A stretch of DNA of 64,000 nt, from positions 2,542,001-2,606,000 of the forward strand of contig NZ_CP019044.1 in NCBI RefSeq assembly GCF_001953055.1, given 5' to 3'. Positions 17,686-27,900 of this stretch are shown one piece after another (positions within the stretch are counted from its first letter, which is position 1; each line of letters starts with the position of its first letter). The notes beneath the pieces were generated by a model. The model did no database searches. It was not told the DNA's origin and saw nothing but the letters and a program-made list of their open reading frames with translations. A program made the translations under genes and the position numbers. Source of the DNA: Salaquimonas pukyongi (lineage in GTDB: Bacteria; Pseudomonadota; Alphaproteobacteria; Rhizobiales; Rhizobiaceae).

Positions 17686-19157
17686 ACCACCTCCCCTGCT
17701 TCAAGCACCCGTGTTGCGGCAATTTTTCCCGCACCGGTTTCCCCGGCAATCTCGGTCAGTGCCTTGATCATCAGGTTTTTGACAATCTCCATCCGGTAGC
17801 TGCTTGAAGCCCGCATGTCGGTCATCGGCGTGTAGTCGCGCTCCAATTCTGCCCGTGCCCGCTCCCAGGTGGCGGGGTCATCCAGCCGCGCACCGGCAAT
17901 CGCCGCCTCCGCATGTTTTGCACGCTTTGGCGTTCCAGCCATGCCGCCACAGGCAATGCGGGCTTTTGCAACGCGTCCGTTTTCAATGCTGAAAAGAGCC
18001 GCAAACAGCACGGCGGAAATATCCTGATCGAACCGCTTGGAGATTTTCCAGGCGCGGAAATGCTGCTTTTTTCCGGGCTTCGGAACGACGATTTTGGTTA
18101 TCAACTCGCCCGGCCTTCTGTCCTGCTTGCCGTAGTCGACAAAAAACGCTTCGAGCGGCAGCGTGCGCTTGCTCGTGCCATGCCGCAATTCGAGCGAGGC
18201 ACCAAGTGCGATCAGCATGGGCGGCGTATCGCCAATCGGCGAACCATTGGCGATGTTGCCGCCAACCGTGCCGCTCGCCCGAACATGGCGCGACCCGAGC
18301 CGGCGCAATACTTCGCCAATATCGGGGCTGAGAGAAGCCAGCTTGTCGAATGCCTGGGTGTAGGTCGCACCGGCGCCCACGACGATCTGCCGGCTGCTTT
18401 CCGTAATGGCATCGAATCCTTCAGCCCGGCCAGTATAAATAATCTTCGGCAGATGCCGCATCTGCTTGGTAACCCACAAGCCCACATCGGTTGCCCCCGA
18501 AAGGATCGTGGCGTCGGGGTGTTCAGCACACAGCGCTGCCAGTGATTTCACCGATCCGGGCGCGGCAAAAAACGAAGCCTCATCGCCGGCAAACAGGTCT
18601 TTTCCATCAGCAAATTTTTGAAGCGCTTTTTCCGTCTTGCCCCATCGGGCTGCCAGCGCGTCTTTCGGCTTTTTCCCCGCGGTCTTCACCGCGGCATCTG
18701 CAATGGGGCGATAGCCGGTACAGCGGCAAAGATTACCCGCCAGCCAATCGTTCACGCCCTGCCGGTCGGCCTTGGTGCCACTGTGCTGCAAAGTGAACAG
18801 GCTCATCACAAAACCCGGGGTACAAAAACCGCATTGGGACCCGTGCAGATCAACCATCGCCTGCTGGACGGCATGCAGCTTGCCGTTTTGCGCCAGATCA
18901 TCGGCGGTGATGACATCGCAGCCATCGGCCTGACCCAGCAGCAGAATACAGGCATTGACCGGTTCGTATTTCAGATCACCGTCGCGGAGTTTTCCAAGCG
19001 CCACGGTACAGGCACCGCAATCGCCTTCATTGCAGCCTTCCTTGGTGCCCGTCTTGCGCTCTGTCAGCCGCAGATAATCAAGCAGCGTCGTCGCCGGGTC
19101 GAAATCCCCGATTTCCACCTCTTTCCCGTTTCGCAGAAACCGCAACGCACCACGCAT
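17682..19157 (-). CDS. xdhA: Xanthine dehydrogenase, FeS/FAD-binding small subunit
   Basis: A 491-residue protein starting at the ATG at 19157, preceded by GAGGGAG. Residues 1-90 are a plant-type 2Fe-2S ferredoxin domain (EGCNEGDCGACTVALG). Next comes the second 2Fe-2S domain (GSQCGFCTPGFVMSL and GNLCRCTGYRPI). Residues 190 onward form the FAD-binding domain (ATILSGATDVGLWV, GTVGGNIANGSPIGD) and a CO-dehydrogenase-like C-terminal flavoprotein domain. It carries electrons from XdhB to NAD. It is divergent from guaD with 146 bp between starts, an arrangement that suggests shared control of purine breakdown. Confidence 0.94.
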   Translation of the reverse strand: MRGALRFLRNGKEVEIGDFDPATTLLDYLRLTERKTGTKEGCNEGDCGACTVALGKLRDGDLKYEPVNACILLLGQADGCDVITADDLAQNGKLHAVQQAMVDLHGSQCGFCTPGFVMSLFTLQHSGTKADRQGVNDWLAGNLCRCTGYRPIADAAVKTAGKKPKDALAARWGKTEKALQKFADGKDLFAGDEASFFAAPGSVKSLAALCAEHPDATILSGATDVGLWVTKQMRHLPKIIYTGRAEGFDAITESSRQIVVGAGATYTQAFDKLASLSPDIGEVLRRLGSRHVRASGTVGGNIANGSPIGDTPPMLIALGASLELRHGTSKRTLPLEAFFVDYGKQDRRPGELITKIVVPKPGKKQHFRAWKISKRFDQDISAVLFAALFSIENGRVAKARIACGGMAGTPKRAKHAEAAIAGARLDDPATWERARAELERDYTPMTDMRASSSYRMEIVKNLMIKALTEIAGETGAGKIAATRVLEAGEVV

Positions 19158-19303
19158 GCTCTCTCCCTCAACTCCACCAGCTTGCGTTTTGACGGTAGCA
19201 TCATTTCGACCATTGTGAAGGGTACTGCTCCGGCCTCCCGCCAGATACACTTTCTCCGAATTCCGTATAATGTTCTCCCGTTCCTGGTATATATGATTGC
19301 CGC

Positions 19304-20602
19304 ATGAGACTACTGACCGGCCAGATTCTCCATTACACCGCCAATCCCCGAAAAGCAGGGGACGGTGCCGTCCGTCATATCGAGGATGGTGCACTCGTTG
19401 TTGGCAAGGACGGGAAAATTGCCTGGTGCGGCGGACACAGCGAACTGCCGGATGCCCATGCAGGTCTGGAACGAACCGACTATGGCAGCAAGCTGATCCT
19501 GCCCGGCTTCATCGATGCCCACCTGCATTTTCCCCAGTACCGCATGCTGGCCGCCTTTGGCAAAGACCTCCTCGACTGGCTCAACCGCTATACCTTTATT
19601 GAAGAACAGCGTTACGGCGACCCGGCGGTGGCCGCGGCCGCAGCGAACGTCTTTCTCGATGAATTGCTGCGCAACGGCATCACCTCATGCCTTGCCTTCT
19701 CGACCATTCACCCGGTGGCGCTCGATTGCCTGTTCAAGGAAGCCTCTCGCCGCAACATGTGCGTCGCCTCCGGCAAGACCCTTATGGACTGCAACGCACC
19801 GCAGGGCCTGCTCGACACACCGCAATCCGCCTATGATGATTCGAAAGCGCTGATCGCCAGATGGCACGGCAAGGGACGGCTGAAATATGCCATCAGTCCA
19901 CGCTTTGCCGTCACGTCCTCTGAGGCGCAACTGGAAGCAGCCGGAGCGCTGGTAAAGGAAAATCCCGGCCTTCTGGTTCAGAGCCATCTTTCCGAGAACC
20001 ACGCCGAAATCGAGTTCGTCGCCGGCCAGTTTTCCTGGTCCAAGGATTACACCGACGTCTATGATCGTTACGGCCTACTGACCTCCACAAGCCTGTTCGC
20101 CCATGGCATCCACCTGTCGGAGCGCGAGCAAGCCCGTTTGAGTGAAGCCGGCTCCGCTGTCATCCACTGCCCGACCTCAAACAATTTTCTCGGTTCCGGT
20201 CTTTTCCACCTGCATTCCACAGCAGAAGGCGATCATCCGGTCGGGGTAGGCGTTGGGTGCGATATCGGCGGCGGCATGAGCTATTCAATGTTCGACACAC
20301 TGCGTGATGCCTATACGGTATCCCAGTTGGTTGGCTCGCGCATTTCCGCCCATGAAGCATTCTACAGGGCAACGCTTGGCAATGCCCGTCTGCTCGGCAC
20401 GGATGGAGAGACCGGAACGCTTGAAACCGGAAAATATGCCGACCTTGTGGTGCTCGACCCGGCCGCAACCCCGCTGATGGCAGAACGTCATGCCCTTTCC
20501 GGCGACCTGCACGACGTCCTGTTTGCCCTGATGATCCTGGGGGATGACCGGGCGGTCACCGAAACCTGGGTCGCAGGCAAGCCGGTCAAGCCCCGTCTTT
20601 GA
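19304..20602 (+). CDS. guaD: Guanine deaminase
   Basis: A 432-residue amidohydrolase. PGFIDAHLHFPQYRM carries the first metal-binding His pair and a guanine-deaminase-typical Pro-Gln-Tyr. SHLSENHAEI and HGIHLSE carry further His ligands, HCPTSNNFLGSGLF is diagnostic for guanine deaminase, and GCDIGGG holds the catalytic Asp. The enzyme converts guanine to xanthine, the substrate of the divergent XdhAB. No clear Shine-Dalgarno sequence precedes the ATG, and TATGAT ends 7 bases upstream, so a leaderless transcript is possible. The 3' end overlaps the convergent amidase gene by 17 bp. Confidence 0.93.
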   Translation: MRLLTGQILHYTANPRKAGDGAVRHIEDGALVVGKDGKIAWCGGHSELPDAHAGLERTDYGSKLILPGFIDAHLHFPQYRMLAAFGKDLLDWLNRYTFIEEQRYGDPAVAAAAANVFLDELLRNGITSCLAFSTIHPVALDCLFKEASRRNMCVASGKTLMDCNAPQGLLDTPQSAYDDSKALIARWHGKGRLKYAISPRFAVTSSEAQLEAAGALVKENPGLLVQSHLSENHAEIEFVAGQFSWSKDYTDVYDRYGLLTSTSLFAHGIHLSEREQARLSEAGSAVIHCPTSNNFLGSGLFHLHSTAEGDHPVGVGVGCDIGGGMSYSMFDTLRDAYTVSQLVGSRISAHEAFYRATLGNARLLGTDGETGTLETGKYADLVVLDPAATPLMAERHALSGDLHDVLFALMILGDDRAVTETWVAGKPVKPRL

Positions 20603-21923
20603 CGGCTTGTTCCACCGCAAACCCGATCTGCAGAAGGCGCGCGTCTCCCATCGGATGCCCCATGATTTGCAGCCCGATGCAGGGTTCGGGTACCGGCAGG
20701 TTCAACGCACAGCTTCCCAGAAGGTTGACGAAGCGCGTGTTGCGCAGCGCCAGCAGGTTAACGCTGGTAAAGCGCTCGTCATTGCCAAGCAATTCATCGA
20801 CGCGCGGGGGAAGAATGGGAATGGTTGGAAGCAGGAAACCGTCATATCCGGCATGTTCGGTAAAGAATGCACTGCGAATTTCGCCCAGCGATAGCCAGGC
20901 TGCATCATAGTGTTCACGGCTAACCGATGCTCCCTGCCTGAAGCGGGATTCCACCGGCGGGTACATCACGCCGGGATTGGCTTCGATCAGATCACCCCAT
21001 TGCTGCCAGGCCTCGAATGGAAACAATATGGCACCGAGCGACAGGGCTTTTTGAAGCGCCGCCGATGGTTCGATCCGGTTAATGACAGCGCCGGCGCTTT
21101 CAAGCCGTTGAACCGCCGAACCGAAGGCTTGCAAGACCTGGTCGTCGCACTCTTCCATCGGCGGTCCGTCCACTACCGCAAACCGCAGATCGCTTGCTGC
21201 AGGCAGGCCATTATCCGGCGTTTCAGGCCCGCCGAGCGCCGCGGTCATCAGAGCCGCATCCTCGACCGTCCTGGCAATCGGACCCGCGGTATCAAACCCG
21301 GCACACAGCGGCACCGCACCTTCAAGCGGCAGCAGCCCATGGGTGGTCTTCATGCCCACAAGCGAATTCCAGCATGCCGGAATGCGCACCGAGCCACCGG
21401 TATCGGACCCGATGGCAACCGGTGCCAGCCCGTGGGTTATCGCCGCCGCAGCTCCCGAGGAAGAGCCGCCGGGCGCGTGGCCCGGCATCAAGCGGTTGGG
21501 CGGGGTGGCCGTATTCGGATTGATGCCAAGGCCCGAAAAAGCAAACTCGGTCTGATGGGTCTTGCCGAGGCACACCGTGCCCGCCGCCCCTGCAGCGGCC
21601 AGCACGCCCGCATCCCTGTCGGGCACCCGCCCTTTCAGCAATGGTGTCCCGCTTTCGGTTGCAACGCCCTTGGTATCGAAGAGGTCCTTCCAGGAAACCG
21701 GCACCCCGTCAAGCGGGCCCGATAGCCTGCCCTCCCTTGCCCGGACCGAAGCTGCCTTTGCCTCCGCAATTGCCCGCTCCGCCGTCAGCCGGGCATAGAT
21801 TTCATCTGCCCTGGAATGAGTGTTGATGCGATCGAGAAAATGCCCTGTGATCTCCATCGGATCGGCTTTTCCGTCCGCAATGGCGCGACCCAGCGCAGCA
21901 GCGGTCATCTTGGAATAATCCAT
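20586..21923 (-). CDS. Amidase (amidase-signature family)
   Basis: A 445-residue amidase-signature enzyme with the Ser-cisSer-Lys triad: VSWKDLFDTKG holds the Lys, GGSSSGAAAAI the cis-Ser region and GSDTGGSVRIPA the nucleophile. It hydrolyses an amide to acid and ammonia. The substrate cannot be told from sequence; relatives act on aryl or aliphatic amides or on the Glu-tRNA(Gln) system, but no GatB or GatC neighbour exists, so it is not GatA. It is convergent with guaD (17-bp overlap) and divergent from the SDR gene at 21989, with 65 bp between the starts. The purine gene context could hint at a ureide or amide substrate, which is only inference. Confidence 0.88.
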   Translation of the reverse strand: MDYSKMTAAALGRAIADGKADPMEITGHFLDRINTHSRADEIYARLTAERAIAEAKAASVRAREGRLSGPLDGVPVSWKDLFDTKGVATESGTPLLKGRVPDRDAGVLAAAGAAGTVCLGKTHQTEFAFSGLGINPNTATPPNRLMPGHAPGGSSSGAAAAITHGLAPVAIGSDTGGSVRIPACWNSLVGMKTTHGLLPLEGAVPLCAGFDTAGPIARTVEDAALMTAALGGPETPDNGLPAASDLRFAVVDGPPMEECDDQVLQAFGSAVQRLESAGAVINRIEPSAALQKALSLGAILFPFEAWQQWGDLIEANPGVMYPPVESRFRQGASVSREHYDAAWLSLGEIRSAFFTEHAGYDGFLLPTIPILPPRVDELLGNDERFTSVNLLALRNTRFVNLLGSCALNLPVPEPCIGLQIMGHPMGDARLLQIGFAVEQAVKDGA

Positions 21924-21988
21924 GGGAAGTCCCTTTTTTGCTGACAGCGCTTATCGGCAACCATAAAAGATTGGGCAAGGAAAAAGCC

Positions 21989-22777
21989 ATGACACAATAC
22001 GACTTTACCAGCAAAACCGTCCTTGTCAGCGGCGCGGGCGGCGGCATTGGCCTTGCTGCGGCAAAGCGCTTTGCAGACGCCGGCGCCAATCTGGTGTTGA
22101 CAGACCGGACCGATGAAACGCTGCACCCTGCCAAAACAGCTTTGCAGCAGAAATATCCCTGCATTTTCCTTTCCGGCGACGTGACCCGGGAGACGCTGCA
22201 TTTAGAACTGGCCGCAGCAGCAATCGAAACTTTCGGCCGGCTCGACATTGCACTCAACAATGCCGGCATCGTCCAGTCCCAACAGCGCCTGGAAGACATT
22301 TCCGCCGATGATGCCCGTAAGGTACTGGAGGTAGACGTCATGGCGGTCCTGCATGCCATGAAAGCGCAGCTGCCGATAATGCGCGAACAGTTCGAAAAAA
22401 CGGGAGATGGCGGGGTGATCCTCAATACCGCTTCCGTTGCCGGCCTCGTCGGCGCACCGACATTGTCGGTTTACGGCGCGGCTAAACATGCGGTCATCGG
22501 CTTAACGCGGGCAGCTGCCATCGAATATGCCCGCAAGGGTATCCGCATCAACGCAATCTGCCCGGCCTTTACCCGCACCGCCATGCTGGAAATACCATTG
22601 TCGGAATCACCCCATGGCCGCGAAACTGCCAAGAAAAAGCTGATCTCCAACATTCCCATGGCCCGAGTCGGCGAAGTGGATGAAATCGTCCAGGCCATGC
22701 TGTGGGTATGTTCCCCCGAAAACAGCTTCTATACCGGTCAGGCGCTAGCCCTGGATGGCGGCTTGAGCGCCGGTTGA
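21989..22777 (+). CDS. Short-chain dehydrogenase/reductase (classical)
   Basis: A 262-residue classical SDR starting at the ATG at 21989, with AAGGA upstream. GAGGGIG is the cofactor loop, NNAG is present, NTASVAG carries the catalytic Ser and YGAAKHAV is the YxxxK site. The tail GQALALDGGLSAG is typical of the glucose/ribitol dehydrogenase-like group. The Asp after the second strand (LTDRTDE) suggests NAD rather than NADP. The substrate is unknown. It stands alone and is followed by a terminator. An in-frame ATG at 21938 would add 17 unlike residues and is less likely. Confidence 0.88.
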   Translation: MTQYDFTSKTVLVSGAGGGIGLAAAKRFADAGANLVLTDRTDETLHPAKTALQQKYPCIFLSGDVTRETLHLELAAAAIETFGRLDIALNNAGIVQSQQRLEDISADDARKVLEVDVMAVLHAMKAQLPIMREQFEKTGDGGVILNTASVAGLVGAPTLSVYGAAKHAVIGLTRAAAIEYARKGIRINAICPAFTRTAMLEIPLSESPHGRETAKKKLISNIPMARVGEVDEIVQAMLWVCSPENSFYTGQALALDGGLSAG

Positions 22778-22790
22778 TGACACGAAAAAA

Positions 22791-22812
22791 GGCCGCATCC
22801 ACCGATACGGCC
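22791..22812. terminator. Terminator between convergent genes
   Basis: GGCCG-C-ATC pairs with GAT-A-CGGCC across a short loop. An A run (AAAAAA) precedes it, which acts as a T run for the minus strand. It lies between the SDR gene (plus) and the secreted hydrolase-like gene (minus). Confidence 0.6.
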
Positions 22813-22862
22813 CCTTCCTAAATCATCTTGACCCGTTTCCGATGAAACGTGAATGGCCAAGG

Positions 22863-23456
22863 TTATTTCCCGACAGCGGCATACACCACGGAAAGCGCCC
22901 GCGACTGAACTTTCGGATCCTTGTCGATCGCCACATGGTCTGCATTGGTGAACGACTTGATGTTGATGTTGTTGATGCTGCCGCCAAACCCGGCAGCCGA
23001 ACGGTAGGGATGGCCGCGCGGCTGGCCAGCAATATAGAAGTTGACCACACGCGGCGAACCATAGCGAAACGGTTGCGGCTGGGCAAAGCCCGGATCGAAA
23101 CCGACCACGAGCGAAACGCGAATGCCGTTCTGACCCAGATAGTTCGACATGGCCGCAGCTTCCTGACCGCCCACCGAATGGCCCATGATGACAATCGGAT
23201 AGGAAACCCCGCCCTGTCTGTCCCGTTTGATGATGTTGTCGGCAAGACCGCGCCAGGCGCCATTGGAATAGGCCCGGGCATTGATGCCCCGTGCCTGCAT
23301 CCGTTTCGTCATCTGGTTCATGCCGGCGGAGAATACGTCAAACGCACCGCGCAGGACATATACTTCTTCGGCGGCTGCCTGTGTTGCAGCACCAAGGGTG
23401 GCGCCCATGGCCAGCAGACCAAAAACTCCTGCCCGGATGGATTTCAACTTCGCCAT
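22863..23456 (-). CDS. Exported alpha/beta-hydrolase-like protein
   Basis: A protein of about 197 residues with a signal peptide ending near AATQAAAEE. The nucleophile elbow GHSVGGQEA follows hydrophobic strand YPIVIM, and VVGFDPGF could hold the acidic residue. NADHVAID near the C-terminus gives a candidate catalytic His. This looks like a small lipase/thioesterase-like alpha/beta hydrolase in the periplasm. It is shorter than most lipases, with no lid region visible. GAGG sits before the ATG at 23456; two codons further upstream could also start. A substrate cannot be assigned. The gene is monocistronic, upstream of a terminator. Confidence 0.7.
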   Translation of the reverse strand: MAKLKSIRAGVFGLLAMGATLGAATQAAAEEVYVLRGAFDVFSAGMNQMTKRMQARGINARAYSNGAWRGLADNIIKRDRQGGVSYPIVIMGHSVGGQEAAAMSNYLGQNGIRVSLVVGFDPGFAQPQPFRYGSPRVVNFYIAGQPRGHPYRSAAGFGGSINNINIKSFTNADHVAIDKDPKVQSRALSVVYAAVGK

Positions 23457-23559
23457 CATCACCTCACAATTGGATTCGCTTCGCCCCGATGGCGCGGATA
23501 ATAGTCAAAGCGCAATGGCATTCAACCCTGTTAAAGCGGTTTGGTTATCGGCAGGCGGT

Positions 23560-24834
23560 TCAGTCGCGGCCACGCAAATGCCTTGCCCGGGCAAGTTCGG
23601 GAAACAGCACCACCCAGATTGCCGCAACCCCGATGGCGCCCACCCCGCCAAACACCACGGCAGGGACCACACCGATCAGCGCTGCCATGGTTCCGGCACG
23701 AAATTCGCCCAATTCATTGGAGGCGCCGATGAACACCATGTTGACGGCGTTGACCCGCCCTCGCAGTTCATCTGGCGTCCAAAGCTGGATCAGCGTTTCA
23801 CGGATATAGACGCTGACCATGTCTGCAGCCCCAAGCAGAGCCAGCGCCAGGATGGAGAGCCACACAATGGTCGAAACACCGAAGACGATGGTCATAACAC
23901 CGAACGCAGCAACACAGGCCAGCATGATATAGCCGGCGTGATTGTCGATCGATTTTCCGGTCAGCCACAAGGCCATCACCACCGCGCCGATTCCGGGGCC
24001 TGCGCGCAACAGGCCGAGGCCCCACGGGCCGAGTTCCAGAATGTCGCGCGCATAGACCGGCAGCAGCGCCACCGCACCGCCGAGCAGAACAGCGAACAGG
24101 TCAAGCGAGATGGCACCCAGCACCACCTTTTCGCGCCAGATATAGCGAAATCCGGCAAGCAGGGTCTCGAGGTTTACTTTCTGCCGCGTCTGGCTGCGTA
24201 CCGGCTTGGGAATGAGCCCCGCCAGCACGGCGCCGATAAGCAGCATCGCAGCAGCAATCGAATAGGCAATTTCCGGTGAAACACCGTAGAGCAGCCCGCC
24301 GGCAACCGGCCCCATGATGGTGGCGGTCTGCCAGGCAGAAGAGTTCCACGCAATTGCATTGGCCACCGCTTCACGCGGCACGACATTGGTGACCAGTGCC
24401 GAGGAGGCCGGACCGTGAAATGCCCTGGCAACGCCAAATACCGCAAGAACGGGAAAGAACGGCCAGACACTGTCCGTGCCGGTGATCGTCAGCCACAGCA
24501 GGATCAGCGCGCATACCGCCTCCAGCACATCGGCAAGCGCCATGATCAAACGACGCCCGAACCGGTCGGCCACCGCACCGGTAACCAGCACGAGAACGAG
24601 CGAGGGAAGAAACTGGGTTAATCCAACAAGCCCAAGGTGAAACGGATCACGGCTGATATCGTAAATCTGCCAGCCGACCGCTACCGAGACGATCTGCGCT
24701 GCGAAGGTGTTTGCAAAACGGGAAGACCAGTAACGCCGGTAGCCTTGATGACGGAAAGCGAGATAGCGGTCGCCCATCGAAACCGGTTCCGCGCCAGCGG
24801 CACTTTTATTGGCTGGATCGGAATTGTCGGTCAC
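23560..24834 (-). CDS. MFS transporter, EntS-like
   Basis: A 424-residue integral membrane protein with about 12 predicted helices. FRHQGYRRYWSSRFANTFA, the loop motif GAVADRFGRRLIM and the mid-protein amphipathic FHGPASSALVTNVVPRE identify the MFS family 3 (EntS/enterobactin exporter-like). Such proteins usually export small molecules by proton antiport. The N-terminal 20 residues are polar and cytoplasmic. There is no siderophore gene nearby, so the substrate is unknown. It sits upstream of the hydrolase-like gene with about 100 bp between them. Confidence 0.88.
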   Translation of the reverse strand: MTDNSDPANKSAAGAEPVSMGDRYLAFRHQGYRRYWSSRFANTFAAQIVSVAVGWQIYDISRDPFHLGLVGLTQFLPSLVLVLVTGAVADRFGRRLIMALADVLEAVCALILLWLTITGTDSVWPFFPVLAVFGVARAFHGPASSALVTNVVPREAVANAIAWNSSAWQTATIMGPVAGGLLYGVSPEIAYSIAAAMLLIGAVLAGLIPKPVRSQTRQKVNLETLLAGFRYIWREKVVLGAISLDLFAVLLGGAVALLPVYARDILELGPWGLGLLRAGPGIGAVVMALWLTGKSIDNHAGYIMLACVAAFGVMTIVFGVSTIVWLSILALALLGAADMVSVYIRETLIQLWTPDELRGRVNAVNMVFIGASNELGEFRAGTMAALIGVVPAVVFGGVGAIGVAAIWVVLFPELARARHLRGRD

Positions 24835-24958
24835 GGGCTGCTACCATTGGGCGGGAAAGAACCGGTCCGGGGAAACACCCCTTCCGGCAGTTTGGATCAA
24901 GATACAATCACAGGTGCGATGAGACACCGGACGGGGCAGGAACTACAAGGGTTGGTGT

Positions 24959-27900
24959 CTAGAACTTTCCAACCACGTTGACGAAGATTCCCTCATCGTC
25001 AAGTGTCAGATCGGTAAGATCGTCGGAGAAGCGTCCGAAATTGTAGCCGACGCCGACTTTCAGATTGTTCCCGATGTGACGGTATATCCCGGCAAGAACG
25101 CCGTAATGGACCTGCTCCAGTTCTTCCAGCCACAAGGCCCTGGCCTCCAGCAGAATGTCCCAGTTCTTCACCACGTGATAGTCGGCCCGCACGATACCCA
25201 GATGCGCAGTACTGGGCACGAAATCATCGTCATCCCTGCTGGTGGAGATTTCGCCCATACGCAGACCGTATTTGGCGCCAACGGAAAGCCGCTCGGTGAG
25301 GTCGTAGATGAAATCGGCCGAAAGCACATGGCTGCGTTGTTTGGGACCTGCAATCACATCATCGGAGTTAACTTGCTGGGCGCCCGGCAGGTCGTGCAGG
25401 TAAGTATATTTGAAAAGGGCATTGAACCGGTCACTGGCGACAGGCCTGTAAGCCCAGCCGACGCTCGCCTCGATGTAGTCGCCATCCAGCGTCGCCGACT
25501 GGTCGGATTGCGAGATAACCGCATCGATCTTGGCAAGAAACCGCCAATCATCATCATACTGCAGGCCCATATTGGCTTGCCCGAGCCAGGTAACCCGGTC
25601 GCGAACCTCCCCGTTGGAATCCTCGAACCGCGCTTCAAGCCGGGCGCCGAAATTCTTGCCCTGGTCCTTGAAGGTTGCAGCAATCGAGGGAGCAATACGT
25701 TCAAAACTGCCGCTGGCTTCATCCTCTACCGTTCCGATTTCCACCCCACTGCTCACCGTCCAGAAACTGTCCGGCCGAAACTCCACGCCATAGGCCTGAA
25801 CCAGTCCCTGGCTTGTTCCCATCATGTCGAAGTTGTGCTCGGTCCAGGCCGTCATGGAATCGGAAACCTGGCGCCGAATGCCGGTTATCAGCGTACCATT
25901 GTCGCGGCCGAAAGGATCGTAGCTTACAAGATTACCGCCGATGGAATCAGGCACCAGCCGATAGCCAACATAATATTTGTCCCCTGAGGTGGGTTCCCAG
26001 GTCAGCGCGCCAAGCAGCCCAATACCGCTGGTGCCGTAGGATAGCTGTGCCTCGGCGCGAAGGTTTTCGGCAATGTCAGCCTTGAAGCCGGCGCCAATAC
26101 GATCATTGCGCTCACGCGTTGAATCTCGGGCCACCGTCCCCTGGCCGAAGACATAAATCTCGTCTTCCCCGCTACCATGCCATGTAATGCGGCCACCGGC
26201 ATCGGTGCGTTCGCCCACGCCGTCATGAAGTTCGGCACCGCTTTCGCTGTCGGAATGCAGGATACCGCCCTGAACGCTGACCTGTTCGTTCAGCCGCACC
26301 TTGGCCTCGGCGCTGGCATCGCGGCGCATCACCCCATCGGAACGCTCAACCTGATCGAACCGCCCGGTCAGGGTCAATGCCTCGCTGGGACGCAGTTCAA
26401 GATGGGCATCAAGAATACGCTCGTCGGTAACGGTATAGCGGCCCGGCGCATTAAAGCCCTTGTCGCGCTGTTCATAGACAGCCCCGATACTGCCTTCCAT
26501 ACCGCCCAGCGTCAGTTCCCCAAGATCGAGATGTACACCGGCACGCCAGGCTTCTGCCGTGCCACCCGCACCAGTACCCGTAACAGGATTGAAGATGAAG
26601 CCGCCATCGGTGGAACTGACCTCGGCAAATGTGTCGCCTTGCGACTGCGCCCATTCAAGCTGGAAATAACTCTTTTCGCTGAGCCGCCATGTGGCATCGG
26701 CCGCAACCAGCGTCTGGTCGGCTGGGCCGGTGTTTTCCTGATAGCCGGTCACCCCGAAACGCCAGCTGTCCATCAGCCAGGCTTCCGCCCGCCCGCCATA
26801 GCTGTAACCATCCACCTCATCGAAAGTCGGTGTGTACTCATAAGTGGCAACGACAAACTGCTCATAGGACGCCAGGCTGGAGGGCAGAACTGAAGACGCA
26901 CCGATGGTTGTCGACGACAAGGGCTCAGCCAGGATCAGAACACCCTGAACATAGTCGATGGTGTAGCCTTCCCCCTCCCGCAGCAGCTTGCGGTCCACCA
27001 CCAGCCCGCTGCTCGCATCGCGAATCTCGATGGTGATCTGCTCCGAACCCTGGTTGATGTCGGAACGCTTCAGGAAATAGACAGAACCGCCTGTTCCCTT
27101 GAACTGGTCGCGCTGGGGCAGCGTGCCCGGCTGAGCGGCAAAACCCTGAAGGCGGGCAACCGGATCGCCGTAAACGGTGGCAGCTTCCGTTTCCAGATTG
27201 GCTTTTGCCCCATAAAGGCCGCGCTCGTAGCGGGCCAGCTCGACGCCCTCAATGCGGGTCTTGAAATTTCCCCACATGACATGGCTGCGGCCACGGTCCA
27301 CCCGGGCGTAGAATTTGCCTGAGGTGGGTGCATCTTCCTTGATGAGCGAATCATCCCCATAAACCGGATAATAGTCATCTGGATCGAGCCGCCGCAAAAG
27401 CTGGCGCGGATCCTTCCGGTCCATGTTGGAAAACAGCGTATCGAGGTCTTCCTCGTTGGTATCCAGCGCTGCCGTGATGATGTAGCGGCCCCGAACCTTG
27501 CCCTTCAGATAGAAGGCGAGCCGCCCCTTGCGATAGACCGGATCGTATTCGCCCGGCTTTGCCGGCGCCAGCAATGCGCTGTCATCGCCGGTTCGGCGGC
27601 CGACCGTCAGATCAGCAAGCCCCACATAAAACCACTCGCTGTCGGGAATGTTGATGCCGCGCTCAAACTCAATACTGCGTTCGCCCTTTTCTTCATATAC
27701 CGAAACACCCACCACGTGTTCCCCGGCAGGCAGAATGCGCTGAACCACGAAATCCCCGTCACCGGTAACCGGCACTTCGCGCTCCATGACCCGTACAGCC
27801 AGTCCTTGTTGGACCTGTTTTCCGTAAACGGTCACCATGCCGCCATGCACCGGAATTCCGGCCCGGGCCAGCTGATTGGTGCCGTGTGCCGGCAAGGGCG

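Noticed and set aside
16378-17799. 473-codon open frame on the plus strand
   Set aside because: Antisense to xdhB; no domain and shadow-like composition.
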